From assembly GCA_018240745.1 (NCBI GenBank), contig JAFEFF010000214.1, positions 19,194 to 83,193 on the forward strand: a stretch of 64,000 bases of DNA, read 5' to 3'. The position numbers and the translations under genes were made by a program. Origin of the DNA: Pseudomonadota bacterium. GTDB taxonomy: Bacteria > Pseudomonadota > Alphaproteobacteria > Reyranellales > Reyranellaceae. Shown here one piece after another: positions 47,345 to 55,272 of this stretch. The notes beneath the pieces were generated by a model. That model was not told where the DNA came from. It saw only the letters and a list, made by a program, of their open reading frames with translations, and made no database searches. Positions within the stretch are counted from its first letter, which is position 1. Each line of letters begins with the position of its first letter.

Positions 47345-47368
47345 TCCTCTCCCCTGGCGGGGAGAGGA
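47345..47368. repeat. Intergenic hairpin
   Basis: TCCTCTCCCC (47345-47354) and GGGGAGAGGA (47359-47368) form a 10-bp perfect stem with loop TGGC, between msrA and the YgjP-like gene. No T tract follows on either strand. Similar in style to the hairpins at 37344 and 63859. Confidence 0.7.
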
Positions 47369-47389
47369 GCATGAGAGCGAGCGTTGGCG

Positions 47390-48055
47390 TTACTCCGCCG
47401 CGACGCCGAGCCCGATCGGGCAGCTCACGCCGGTGCCGCCGAGGCCGCAATAGCCGTTCGGGTTCTTGGCGAGATACTGCTGATGATAGTCCTCGGCGTA
47501 GTAGAACGGCGGCGCCTCGAGGATCTCGGTGGTGATCGCGTCGTGCATGCCGTGCCGCTCGAGCTCCTTCTGGAACACCGCGCGCGACACCTCGGCCGCC
47601 TTCTTCTGCTCGGGCGAGAAGGTGTAGATGCCCGATCGATACTGCGTGCCGACGTCGTTGCCCTGGCGCATGCCCTGCGTCGGGTCGTGCGCTTCCCAGA
47701 ACACCTTGACCAGCGCCTCGTACGAGGTCTTCTTGGGATCGAACCACACCTTCACCACCTCGTTGTGGCCGGTGTAGCCCGAGCAGACTTCCTCGTAGGT
47801 CGGGTTGGGCGTGAAGCCCGCGGCGTAGCCGACGGCGGTCGCATAGACGCCCGGCGCCTCCCAGAACTTCCGCTCGGCGCCCCAGAAGCAACCCAGCCCG
47901 AACATCGCCTGCCCGAGTCCTGCCGGGAACGGCGGCTGGATGCGGTTGCCGTTGACGAAGTGGATCGCCGGCACAGCGAAGGCGGGCGTGTCACGCCCCG
48001 GCAACGCGCGGTCGGCCGTCGGCATCTCGGCTTTCTTGCGAAGGATCTGCCACAT
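47390..48055 (-). CDS. msrA: Peptide methionine (S)-S-oxide reductase
   Basis: 221 residues. The catalytic Cys56 is in FGLGCFWGAERKFW; GYAAGFTPNPTYEEVCSGYTGHNEVVKVWFDP and YRSGIYTFSPEQ are conserved MsrA segments, and the resolving cysteine is likely in NGYCGLGGTGVSCP. It repairs oxidised methionine using thioredoxin. About 40 residues precede the core, as in the longer MsrA forms, and have no clear signal, so the enzyme is probably cytoplasmic. It is divergent from the MAPEG gene. Confidence 0.95.
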   Translation of the reverse strand: MWQILRKKAEMPTADRALPGRDTPAFAVPAIHFVNGNRIQPPFPAGLGQAMFGLGCFWGAERKFWEAPGVYATAVGYAAGFTPNPTYEEVCSGYTGHNEVVKVWFDPKKTSYEALVKVFWEAHDPTQGMRQGNDVGTQYRSGIYTFSPEQKKAAEVSRAVFQKELERHGMHDAITTEILEAPPFYYAEDYHQQYLAKNPNGYCGLGGTGVSCPIGLGVAAE

Positions 48056-48128
48056 GCTCCGGTCCTCAATTTGCCCCGATCCAATATGGTCCTAGAATGA
48101 GGACGAATCGAGGGGGAGACGGCCGATC

Positions 48129-48509
48129 ATGGCGGTGTTTTTCGTCTGCGCCGGGCTGCTGGGCCTGCTCGCGGCGGCCCTGACCGTCAATGTCGGGCGA
48201 ATGCGTACCAAGAAGCGGATTTTCCTGGGCGATGGCGGCGATGCCGATCTGATCGCGGCGATCCGGGCCCATGGCAACCTGCTGGAGCTGACGCCGCTCA
48301 TCCTGGTGCTGCTCTGGATGATGCATGGGCCGATCGGCCATTGGCTGGCCGACATCCTCGCCATCGTCCTGGTCGTCGCCCGTTTTCTCCATGCGGGCGG
48401 CATGCTGGGCCTGATGCCCTATGGCCGGCCGGCGGGCGCGACCGCTACAACGGTGGTGCTGGTCGTCGCCGCCGTTGCGTTGATCCTTGCCGGCCTGCGG
48501 GCGTTCTAA
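48129..48509 (+). CDS. MAPEG-family membrane protein
   Basis: 126 residues, four hydrophobic helices. IRAHGNLLELTPLILVLL matches the MAPEG signature (R-A-x-x-N-x-x-E), followed by VVARFLHAGGML. MAPEG proteins are membrane enzymes of the glutathione transferase/eicosanoid type; bacterial members may conjugate glutathione to lipophilic electrophiles. GAGGGGGAG lies upstream of the start. The YihY-like gene follows after 6 bp. Confidence 0.9.
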   Translation: MAVFFVCAGLLGLLAAALTVNVGRMRTKKRIFLGDGGDADLIAAIRAHGNLLELTPLILVLLWMMHGPIGHWLADILAIVLVVARFLHAGGMLGLMPYGRPAGATATTVVLVVAAVALILAGLRAF

Positions 48510-48515
48510 CGGACG

Positions 48516-49385
48516 ATGATCGACAAGCTCTGGCGCATCTTCCTGTCGGCCTTCTACGGCTTCTTCACCAACCGACTGTCGACCTCGGCGGCGGCGATTG
48601 CGTTCTACACGATGTTCGCGCTGGGCCCGATCATGATCTTCTCGATCGCGATCGCCGAGCCGTTCGTCGGCAAATGGATGGCGGAAAAGGCGATCCTCGA
48701 GGCGCTGGGCACGGTCGTGGCGCCCGAGCATCTCAAGAGCATCCAGCGCTTTGCGCAGGAGGACCTGTTCAAGGGCGGCGGCATCGCCGCGATCATCGGC
48801 GCCGGCGTCCTGATCTATACCGGCAGCCGCATCTTCGTGGAGCTCGACGACAGCTTCGACGTGATCTGGCGCGGCAACGCCCCGCGCCAGGTCCATCCGG
48901 TGCTGGCCAGCATCCAGTCGCGGCTGCTGGCGCTGCTGATGATGGTGATCCTGGGCGTGCTGCTGATCGCCGTGATCGTAACCAGCGTGCTGCTGTCGGC
49001 GTACAACGGCGTGCTGGAGAGTTTCCCGGTGCTGGGCGTGTGGATCGGCCCGGCGATCTCGGGCTTCACCCACTACGGCCTGCTCACCGTGTTCTTCACG
49101 CTGATCTACAAGTGGCTGCCGACCGGCGGCGTCCGCTGGCAGTTCGCCCTGCTGGGCGGTGCGGTGGTCGCGGTGCTGTTCGCGGCGGGCAACCGGGCGC
49201 TTGTCTACTACTTCCAGGTGACCCAGCTCACCTCGGCGTTCGGCGCGACCGCGGGCTTCGCCGCGATCATGGTGTGGATGTACTGGACCGCGCTCACCAT
49301 CCTGATCGGCGCCCAGGTCGGCCGATCGACGCGCGACGTGCTCATGGACGACCACCGCCTCGAGGTGCCGAAGGACAAGATCTGA
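48516..49385 (+). CDS. YihY/BrkB-family inner-membrane protein
   Basis: 289 residues with six membrane helices. FFTNRLSTSAAAIAFYTMFALGPIMI is the conserved first helix of the YihY family, GGGIAAIIGAGVLIYTGSRIFVELDDSFDVIWRG the second conserved block and GATAGFAAIMVWMYWTALTILIGAQ the last. The proteins were once called ribonuclease BN by mistake; their function is unknown, possibly transport. It is co-oriented with the MAPEG gene 6 bp upstream. A decayed piece of the 8195-8270 repeat lies just after its stop (about 49390). Confidence 0.92.
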   Translation: MIDKLWRIFLSAFYGFFTNRLSTSAAAIAFYTMFALGPIMIFSIAIAEPFVGKWMAEKAILEALGTVVAPEHLKSIQRFAQEDLFKGGGIAAIIGAGVLIYTGSRIFVELDDSFDVIWRGNAPRQVHPVLASIQSRLLALLMMVILGVLLIAVIVTSVLLSAYNGVLESFPVLGVWIGPAISGFTHYGLLTVFFTLIYKWLPTGGVRWQFALLGGAVVAVLFAAGNRALVYYFQVTQLTSAFGATAGFAAIMVWMYWTALTILIGAQVGRSTRDVLMDDHRLEVPKDKI

Positions 49386-49427
49386 TCTTGCGCCGGACGC
49401 GCGCCACTCCAGTGCCGCGCCGCCAGC

Positions 49428-50423
49428 TCAAAACATCGTCGCCAGGACCCGGTCGGGCGGCTTGTGGCCGTCGGCGAAGGTCTTGATGTTGATCAGCACC
49501 TTCTCGCCCATCTCGATGCGGCCCTCGAGCGTGGCCGAGCCCATGTGCGGCAGCAGCACCACGCTGTCGAGCTCGAGCAGCTTCGGGTTCACCTGCGGCT
49601 CGTGCTCGTAGACGTCGAGGCCGGCACCGGCGAGCTCGCCCGCCTTCAGCATGCGCACCATGGCATTCTCGTCGATCACCTCGCCGCGCGCGGTGTTGAC
49701 GATGATGGCGGTCGGCTTCATCAGCTTCAGCCGCCGCGCCGAGAGCAGATGGAAGGTCGCGGGCGTGTGCGGACAGTTGACCGAGACGATGTCCATGCGC
49801 GCCAGCATCTGGTCGAGGCTCTCCCAGTAGGTCGCCTCGAGTTCGCTCTCGATGTCGGCGTGGACGCGCTTTCGATTGTGATAGTGGATCGACAGGCCGA
49901 AGCCGCGGGCGCGCCTGGCCAGCGCCTGGCCGATCCGGCCCATGCCGACGATGCCCATGCGCTTGCCGAGCAGCCGGCCGCCCAGCATCGACGTCGGGCT
50001 CCAGCCGGTCCATTTGCCCGCACGCACCATGCGCTCGCCCGCGCCCATGCGTCGCGCGGTGGCGAGCACCAGCGCCATCGACATGTCGGCGGTGTCCTCG
50101 GTCAGCACGCCCGGGGTGTTGGTGATGGTAATGCCCCGCTGGCGGGCGGTGTCGAGATCGATGTGATCGACGCCGGTGCCGAACGAGGCGATCAGCTTCA
50201 ACCGTGGCCCGGCCTGGCTCAGCACCCGGCTGTCGATGCGATCGGTGACCGTCGGCACGAGCACGTCGGCCGTCTTGACCGCCTCGACCAGTTCGGCCGT
50301 GGTCATCGGCTTGTCGTCGGCATTGAGGCGGGTGTCGAACAGCTCCATCAGCCGTGTCTCGATCGCGCTGGGCAGGGTGCGGGTGACGATCACCAGCGGC
50401 TTTTTCTTCGAGACGGAGGGCAT
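49428..50423 (-). CDS. D-2-hydroxyacid dehydrogenase (glyoxylate/hydroxypyruvate reductase type)
   Basis: 331 residues from ATG 50423; an upstream in-frame start at 50465 is possible. The NAD(P)-binding motif is GIVGMGRIGQALARRARGFG; the catalytic triad is Arg in VNTARGEVIDE, Glu in GLDVYEHEPQVN and His in LLPHMGSATLEGR. The sequence is closest in style to GyaR/GhrB-like glyoxylate reductases and D-glycerate dehydrogenases of alphaproteobacteria. It would reduce glyoxylate or hydroxypyruvate. It is divergent from the SH3 protein gene. Confidence 0.92.
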   Translation of the reverse strand: MPSVSKKKPLVIVTRTLPSAIETRLMELFDTRLNADDKPMTTAELVEAVKTADVLVPTVTDRIDSRVLSQAGPRLKLIASFGTGVDHIDLDTARQRGITITNTPGVLTEDTADMSMALVLATARRMGAGERMVRAGKWTGWSPTSMLGGRLLGKRMGIVGMGRIGQALARRARGFGLSIHYHNRKRVHADIESELEATYWESLDQMLARMDIVSVNCPHTPATFHLLSARRLKLMKPTAIIVNTARGEVIDENAMVRMLKAGELAGAGLDVYEHEPQVNPKLLELDSVVLLPHMGSATLEGRIEMGEKVLINIKTFADGHKPPDRVLATMF

Positions 50424-50546
50424 GCCCGCCCCGATAGCAATTTCGCTCGTCGCTTGTCCAGCCAAGGTCCGGCGCCCTGCGCCAAAAGCGCCGCTATTTC
50501 AACTGGTTGTCGTGGAATATGCCGAAATACGGTATAAAGATGGCCA

Positions 50547-51065
50547 ATGCGAATTCGCCCGTCCGTTCCCCTCTGGGCGGCCACTGTTGCGCTGTTGCTG
50601 TTGGTCGGTCCCGCGCTCGCGGCCGACAAGGCTTCGGCTCAACGCAAGGGCTCGGGCCTGCCGATTCCCCGCTTCGCCACGCTCAAGTCCGACGAAGTCA
50701 ATGTCCGCACCGGGCCGGGCTCCCGCTATCCGATCGACTGGGTATTCAAGCGAAAGGGCATGCCGGTCGAGATCGTCGCCGAGTACGAGAACTTCCGGAA
50801 AATCCGCGATTGGCAGGGCGCCAGCGGCTGGGTCTACCAGGGCCTGCTGACCGGCAAGCGGTCCTTCATCATCCCGTCCAAGGTGGCCAATCTCTACAAG
50901 ACCCCGGCCGCCTCGGCGGAGGTGATCGCCAAACTCGAACCCGAGGTCATGGGCGAGATCCGCTCGTGCCAGGGCGACTGGTGCCGGGTGAAGGTTTCGA
51001 GCGTCAGCGGCTGGCTGAAGCGGACGGAGATCTGGGGCGTCTATAAGTCCGAACCGGTCAACTAG
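50547..51065 (+). CDS. Exported bacterial SH3-domain protein
   Basis: 172 residues. A signal peptide (VPLWAATVALLLLVGPALAA) precedes two SH3-like repeats: FATLKSDEVNVRTGPGSRYPIDWVFKRKGMPVEIVAEY...GWVYQGLL (about 43-105) and the second, NLYKTPAASAEVIAKLEPEVMGEIRSCQGDWCRVKVSSVSGWLKR (about 115-160). Such domains bind peptidoglycan or peptides at the cell envelope. The TonB-like gene begins 32 bp after its stop, so the two may form an envelope operon. Confidence 0.9.
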   Translation: MRIRPSVPLWAATVALLLLVGPALAADKASAQRKGSGLPIPRFATLKSDEVNVRTGPGSRYPIDWVFKRKGMPVEIVAEYENFRKIRDWQGASGWVYQGLLTGKRSFIIPSKVANLYKTPAASAEVIAKLEPEVMGEIRSCQGDWCRVKVSSVSGWLKRTEIWGVYKSEPVN

Positions 51066-51097
51066 CGGTCGTGGGATTGGGCGCTTAGAACGGTCCC

Positions 51098-52153
51098 GTG
51101 GCCCACGCCATCACCGCCTCCTCCAGTCGCTACGACCACATGTCGCCGGTCGCCGCCGCGCTCGCCGCGGTGCTGCATGTGGCGACGGCGCTCGCGCTGT
51201 TCCTGGTGTCGCCGCTCAACCGGCATGACGTCGACGTGGACAATGCGATCGACGTGACGATCGAGCAGCCCAAGCCGCCTGAGCCACCGCCCCAGGAAGC
51301 GGTCAAGCCGACGCCCCCGCCACAGCCGCCGGCCGTCCAGCCCGCGCCGCCACCACCACCGCCGGCCGCCCAGGCGCGACGGCCCGAGCCCAAGCTACAG
51401 CCCCAGCCCACGCCGAAGGAGCAGATCGGCCTGCCGCCCGAGACTCCGGTCGAGCCTGACGCGAAGAAGACGGAAGCCAAGCCCGCGCCCGTGGCGGAAG
51501 CCAGGCTGGAGCCGAAGCCCGAACCACCGCCCGAACCCAAGCTCGAGCCCAAGCCGGAGGCGGCTGCCCATCTTGCCGAGCCGGCGCCGCCGCCCGTGGA
51601 GGCGAAGCCGCTGGAAAAAGTGCTGCCGCCGGTGGAGCAGCCTGCCGCGCCGCTGACCATGCGCGATTTCGTGAAGGCCCTGCCGCGGCCGCCGGCGTCA
51701 CCGCCCTCACCGCCGGCCCACCATACGCCGCCGCCTCAACAGCATCCGCAACAGCCTCAGCCGTCGCCGCTTTCGCAGAGATCGCCGCCCACCGAGCAGC
51801 GACAGGCTTCGGTTTCCGCGTTCCAGAATCCGGCCGACGCTTACAATCATGCCCGCGAGCATGACGACTATCTCGTCGGCATCGCGCGCCGGATGTCGCA
51901 ATACCGCTTCGTCCCCCAGTCGATGAAGGGACTGAATGCACAGGGTGTGGTGGTCCTGAGCCTCGTGGTCGCGCGCGACGGCAGGCTGCTGAACTCGTCG
52001 ATCGCCAGGTCGAGTGGAAATCGGACGATGGACGTCGCCGTGCTCGAGACAGCCCAGAAGGCGGCGCCCTACGGGCCGCTGCCGCCCGCGATCTCCGGCA
52101 ACAGCGCGACCTTCACGCTGAGCGTTCCCTACAGGTTCGTCGCCGAGCAGTAG
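51098..52153 (+). CDS. TonB-like energy-transducing protein
   Basis: 351 residues from GTG 51098. A single N-terminal helix (SPVAAALAAVLHVATALALFLVS), a long Pro/Glu/Lys-rich rod (residues about 50-235, e.g. PKPPEPPPQEAVKPTPPPQP) and a C-terminal TonB fold (QGVVVLSLVVARDGRLLNSSIARSSGNRTMDVAVLETAQKAAPYGPLP). TonB spans the periplasm and passes proton-motive energy from ExbBD to outer-membrane receptors; the Pro/Lys rod is diagnostic. No ExbB, ExbD or receptor gene is adjacent, so it may serve several receptors elsewhere. Confidence 0.92.
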   Translation: MAHAITASSSRYDHMSPVAAALAAVLHVATALALFLVSPLNRHDVDVDNAIDVTIEQPKPPEPPPQEAVKPTPPPQPPAVQPAPPPPPPAAQARRPEPKLQPQPTPKEQIGLPPETPVEPDAKKTEAKPAPVAEARLEPKPEPPPEPKLEPKPEAAAHLAEPAPPPVEAKPLEKVLPPVEQPAAPLTMRDFVKALPRPPASPPSPPAHHTPPPQQHPQQPQPSPLSQRSPPTEQRQASVSAFQNPADAYNHAREHDDYLVGIARRMSQYRFVPQSMKGLNAQGVVVLSLVVARDGRLLNSSIARSSGNRTMDVAVLETAQKAAPYGPLPPAISGNSATFTLSVPYRFVAEQ

Positions 52154-52154
52154 C

Positions 52155-52754
52155 TCAGGCGAAGTCCTGTGCCAGCGCCGCGCGCACGGCGGCTGGCATC
52201 ACCGCCATGTGGCCGTAGTTCGGATGGTCGAAGCCCACGATCACGTCGCCCGTGCCGCCCTTGAACGCCGCGATCTGTGCCGCCGTGAAGGGAAAGCGGA
52301 TGAACTGCACCGACGAGGCCTTGCCGTCCTCGCGGCTGCGCTCCTGGTCTTCCTCCGCGATGCCGCGCACGACATCGCTGCCGACACGGATGAAGGCCTT
52401 GTCCTCGACGCCGCCCAGGGTCGCCAGCACGCGGGCGCGACGAATCGGATCGTCGATCTCGAACATCACCGTCGCCACGAGCTCCTGCCCCTGCGGAATC
52501 AGCGGATTGTAGGCCGCCAGTTCGTCGGGAAGCTGCTCGGCGCCGCCCTTCTCGATGAAGAGCATCTCGTGCACCTGGTGCAGCATGGTGTCGTAGCTCT
52601 CGAAGTAGAAGGTCGCGAACGGCCCGACCTCGAGCCGGCGGCTCTTCTTGATCTCGGCAATGCGCTTGCGGCGCTCGACACGCTGCTGTGCGTACTCGGC
52701 CAGCGGAATGATGACCGACGGCTCAATCTTGCGGAGACTCGTCCTGCTGCTCAT
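52155..52754 (-). CDS. DUF3501 family protein
   Basis: 199 residues. The start KIEPSVIIPLAEYAQQRVERRKRIAEIKKSRRLEVGPFATFYFESYDTMLHQVHEMLFIEKG is characteristic of the DUF3501 family, which is typically encoded beside a rubrerythrin and an HdrD/GlpC-like Fe-S protein, exactly as here. Its start overlaps the end of the Fe-S protein gene by 32 bases. Function unknown; the context indicates a role in iron or peroxide homeostasis under Irr control. It converges with the TonB-like gene. Confidence 0.88.
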   Translation of the reverse strand: MSSRTSLRKIEPSVIIPLAEYAQQRVERRKRIAEIKKSRRLEVGPFATFYFESYDTMLHQVHEMLFIEKGGAEQLPDELAAYNPLIPQGQELVATVMFEIDDPIRRARVLATLGGVEDKAFIRVGSDVVRGIAEEDQERSREDGKASSVQFIRFPFTAAQIAAFKGGTGDVIVGFDHPNYGHMAVMPAAVRAALAQDFA

Positions 52755-54111
52755 TGGGGGGCTCCTCCTTCGGCATGTAGGCGCGCGCGAAGATCTCGAT
52801 CGGATGATCGGCGCGGAACGGCTTTGGCCCAGTCTCGCCCGCTTCGATCTCCATCACCTGCATTAGATGCTCGGCGGCGAGCGGGCATTCGGAAGCGACG
52901 TGGCTGGTATTGTTCTTGAGCGCGGCCTGTGCGGCCGGCTTGCCGACCTTGACCGCCACGTCGAAGTTCTCGGTGCGGGCACCCCAGATTCCGCCATGGC
53001 CGCTGCAGCGCTCGATGATCGCGACGCGCGTCCCGGGGATCAGGCGCAACATCTCGGCACCCTTGGGGCCCATGTTCTGGGCGCGGGCATGGCAGGCGAG
53101 ATGGAGGCTGATGCCGCCTTCGACCGGATTGAGGCCTTCGGCGAGGCCCTCCGTCTTGGCGATGTCGACCACATACTCGGACAGGTCGAAGGTCGCCTGC
53201 GAAAGCCGCTCGATCGCCGGATCCCTGGGGCAGATCAGCGGCCATTCGAATTTCAGCATCAGCGCGCACGAAGGCGTGAGCGCGACGACGTCGTAGCCCT
53301 TGTCGACCCACGGCAGCAGCGCATCGGACACCGTGCGCGCAGCCCTGGCGACGGTCTCGAGGTCGCCCAGCTCGAGCTTCGGCATGCCGCAGCAGGCCGG
53401 GTGGACGACCTCGGTCTCGACGCCGTTCCTGGCGAGCACCGAAAGCGTTGCCTTGCCGATCGCGGTGTTGTGGAAGTTGACGAAGCAGGTGGCGTAGATC
53501 ACCGCCTTGCGCTTGCCGTAGGCAGGCGCGGTCTTGTTGACCTCGAGCGGCTCGCGACGCGCCATAGCCTCGAAGGTCTCGCCCGCCTGCCTCGGCAGAC
53601 GCGCGCCGTGATGGATGCCGGCGTAGGTCTCGAGAGCCTGCCGCATCGGCTGGTTGCGCTCGTCGGTCGCCCAGTTGATCAGCCCCGCGGCGAAGGTGCC
53701 GAGCCGGCCGGCGCGGTCGGTGTCGGCGAGCTGCGCCTCGACGAAGCCGATGCCCTTCTTGCGCGTCTGCACCGCGCGATGGCGCAGCATCAGGTGCGGG
53801 AAGTCGACGTTCCACGGATGCGGCGGCACGTAGGGGCACTTGGTCATGAAGCACATGTCACAGAGCGTGCAGGCCTGCTCGACCTCGGCGTAGCGCTCCT
53901 TGGGCACGCCGTCGATCTCGCCGGTCGGGCCGCTGTCGATCATGTCGAACAGCCGCGGGAAGGAATCGCAGAGATTGAAGCAGCGCCGGCAGCCGTGACA
54001 GATGTCGAAGACGCGCTCCATCTCCTTCTCGAGCGCGGCCTCGTCCCAGAACCATGGGTTCTGCCAATCCAGAGGGTGACGGGTCGGGGCTTCGAGACTG
54101 CCTTCGCGCAT
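52723..54111 (-). CDS. Heterodisulphide-reductase-like Fe-S protein (GlpC/HdrD type)
   Basis: 462 residues. Two 4Fe-4S sites lie near the N-terminus: CHGCRRCFNLC (Cys38, 41, 44, 48) and CTLCDMCFMTKCP (Cys81, 84, 87, 92). The C-terminal half has two CCG-type regions, VVHPACCGMPKLELG and IIERCSGHGGIWG, which in HdrB/HdrD and GlpC bind an unusual Fe-S cofactor. It should carry electrons in a soluble or membrane-attached complex; the partner may be the rubrerythrin encoded upstream. It is the middle gene of rubrerythrin-Fe-S protein-DUF3501. Confidence 0.9.
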   Translation of the reverse strand: MREGSLEAPTRHPLDWQNPWFWDEAALEKEMERVFDICHGCRRCFNLCDSFPRLFDMIDSGPTGEIDGVPKERYAEVEQACTLCDMCFMTKCPYVPPHPWNVDFPHLMLRHRAVQTRKKGIGFVEAQLADTDRAGRLGTFAAGLINWATDERNQPMRQALETYAGIHHGARLPRQAGETFEAMARREPLEVNKTAPAYGKRKAVIYATCFVNFHNTAIGKATLSVLARNGVETEVVHPACCGMPKLELGDLETVARAARTVSDALLPWVDKGYDVVALTPSCALMLKFEWPLICPRDPAIERLSQATFDLSEYVVDIAKTEGLAEGLNPVEGGISLHLACHARAQNMGPKGAEMLRLIPGTRVAIIERCSGHGGIWGARTENFDVAVKVGKPAAQAALKNNTSHVASECPLAAEHLMQVMEIEAGETGPKPFRADHPIEIFARAYMPKEEPPNEQQDESPQD

Positions 54112-54147
54112 GGTTCGCTTCGCTCGACGTAAGTAGCCAGTAGGACG

Positions 54148-54173
54148 AAAAAGGGGACCCGAAACGGGTCCCC
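54148..54173 (-). terminator. Intrinsic terminator after the rubrerythrin gene
   Basis: On the minus strand GGGGACCCG-TTT-CGGGTCCCC is followed directly by TTTTT. The 9-bp perfect stem and T tract are textbook. It lies between the rubrerythrin gene (ends 54196) and the Fe-S protein gene (starts 54111), so most transcripts should stop after rubrerythrin, leaving the Fe-S and DUF3501 genes to read-through or a promoter of their own. Confidence 0.85.
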
Positions 54174-54195
54174 CTCATTTAGTTGAGACGGGGGC

Positions 54196-54615
54196 TCAGC
54201 CCATCGTGTCGAGCGCCTTCTGGAAGCGACCGGCGTGGCTCTTCTCCGCCTTCGCCAGGGTCTCGAACCAGTCGGCGATCTCGCCGAAGCCTTCCTCGCG
54301 CGCCGTGCGCGCCATACCCGGATACATGTCGGTGTATTCGTGCGTCTCGCCTGCGATCGCGGCCTTGAGGTTGGCGGCGGTCTCGCCGATCGGCAGGCCG
54401 GTCGCCGGATCGCCGCTCACCTCGAGGAACTCGAGGTGGCCGTGCGCGTGGCCGGTCTCGCCTTCGGCCGTCGAGCGGAAGACGGTGGCGACGTCGTTGT
54501 AGCCTTCGACGTCCGCCTTCTGGGCGAAATAGAGATAGCGGCGGTTGGCCTGGCTTTCGCCCGCAAACGCGGCCTTCAGATTGCCTTCGGTCTTGGATCC
54601 CTTGAGGTTCGCCAT
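54196..54615 (-). CDS. Rubrerythrin-family diiron protein
   Basis: 139 residues. A four-helix ferritin-like domain with the diiron ligands in ESQANRRYLYFAQKADVEG, ..AEGETGHAHGHLEFL, ETHEYTDMYPGMA and AKAEKSHAGRF (Glu/His pairs). There is no C-terminal rubredoxin domain, so it is the short 'erythrin' type. Such proteins reduce hydrogen peroxide with iron and need an outside electron donor. It follows a promoter with an Irr-box-like palindrome and has GAGGAGGA as ribosome site. The encoded operon is likely raised when Irr falls, i.e. iron-replete; a direct test is needed for the sign. Confidence 0.93.
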   Translation of the reverse strand: MANLKGSKTEGNLKAAFAGESQANRRYLYFAQKADVEGYNDVATVFRSTAEGETGHAHGHLEFLEVSGDPATGLPIGETAANLKAAIAGETHEYTDMYPGMARTAREEGFGEIADWFETLAKAEKSHAGRFQKALDTMG

Positions 54616-54644
54616 GGTCTTGTCCTCCTCGAAAATACGGGCCG

Positions 54645-54674
54645 GATATTGGAAAGCCGACGACGAGCCGTCAA
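54645..54674 (-). promoter_or_regulatory. Predicted sigma-70 type promoter of the rubrerythrin gene
   Basis: Minus-strand TTGACG (54674-54669) and AATATC (54650-54645) are separated by 18 bases and lie 30 bases upstream of the ATG at 54615. The -35 matches the consensus in five of six positions; the -10 is weak. The Irr-box-like site begins 4 bases upstream of the -35. Confidence 0.55.
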
Positions 54675-54678
54675 GTAG

Positions 54679-54695
54679 TTTAGAACTTTTCTAAG
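54679..54695. promoter_or_regulatory. Irr box (iron control element)-like palindrome
   Basis: TTTAGAACTTTTCTAAG is a near-perfect inverted repeat, TTTAGAA-CTT-TTCTAAG, with one mismatch at the end. It closely matches the published alphaproteobacterial Irr/ICE consensus of TTTAGAA and TTCTAAA arms separated by three bases. It sits between the irr gene and the rubrerythrin gene, 63 bases before the rubrerythrin start and next to the -35. Confidence 0.85.
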
Positions 54696-54700
54696 AAATG

Positions 54701-54726
54701 AAAACGATTCGCAAGCAGCCGCGAAT
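54701..54726 (-). terminator. Weak terminator-like hairpin after irr
   Basis: On the minus strand ATTCGC-GGCTGCTT-GCGAAT is followed by CGTTTTC. The stem is only 6 bp, so termination would be inefficient. Confidence 0.4.
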
Positions 54727-54731
54727 TCGCC

Positions 54732-55157
54732 TTAGCGCCGGACCCGTACGATGACGTCGACGCGCGAGACCTTGGTGCCCTTGGGCGGCGCCGGCAGGCC
54801 GGCCACCGTGACATCGTCCGATGGGAAGTCGTACAGCTCGTTGTCGGTCTCGACGAAGAAGTGGTGGTGATGGCCGGTGTTGGTGTCGAAATAGGACCGG
54901 CCCGGAGCGACCACGACTTCCCGCAGCAGGCCGGCATCGCGGAACTGGTTCAGCGCGTTGTAGACGGTGGCCAGGGACACCGGGATCCTGGTCGCCTTGA
55001 CCTCGGCATGGAGGCTCTCGGCCGTGACGTGGCGGTGACCCCCCTCGAACAGGACGCGCGCCAAGGCGACCCGCTGGCGGGTCGGCCGCAGGCCGGCAAC
55101 CCTCAAGCGGTCGGCGAAATCGGAGCCGGGGATGGCAGACGACATGGTCAAGGCCAT
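54732..55157 (-). CDS. irr: Iron response regulator Irr (Fur superfamily)
   Basis: 141 residues. The winged-helix N-terminus has LRPTRQRVALARVLFEGGHRHVTAESLHAEV and SLATVYNALNQFRDAGLL, as in all Fur proteins. The C-terminal domain carries NTGHHHHFFVE with four consecutive histidines (96-99), the haem/metal-binding cluster typical of Irr, and lacks the C-x-x-C zinc site of Fur. In alphaproteobacteria Irr represses or activates iron genes at low haem. Position directly upstream of fabA is conserved across the group. A start at the fifth residue (Met) is also possible. It is divergent from fabA. Confidence 0.93.
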   Translation of the reverse strand: MALTMSSAIPGSDFADRLRVAGLRPTRQRVALARVLFEGGHRHVTAESLHAEVKATRIPVSLATVYNALNQFRDAGLLREVVVAPGRSYFDTNTGHHHHFFVETDNELYDFPSDDVTVAGLPAPPKGTKVSRVDVIVRVRR

Positions 55158-55272
55158 ATGTAAGGACGGAATTCAGGCCTGGGAAGGGCAAACCGGGGCC
55201 TTCTGGGCGGTTTGCGCAAGGCGGCCGCCGTCCCTATTCTGCGGCCGCGGCCCCTCCGCGATGGAGTGACCG

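Noticed and set aside
49388..49420. Independent hairpin after the YihY-like gene
   Set aside because: GCGCCACTCCAGTGCCGCGC is only a decayed piece of the 8195-8270 repeat arm and does not form a good stem by itself.
51303..51941. Ala/Arg-rich minus-strand frame opposite the TonB-like gene
   Set aside because: Arises from the proline-codon-rich rod of tonB read in antisense; no ribosome site or neighbours.
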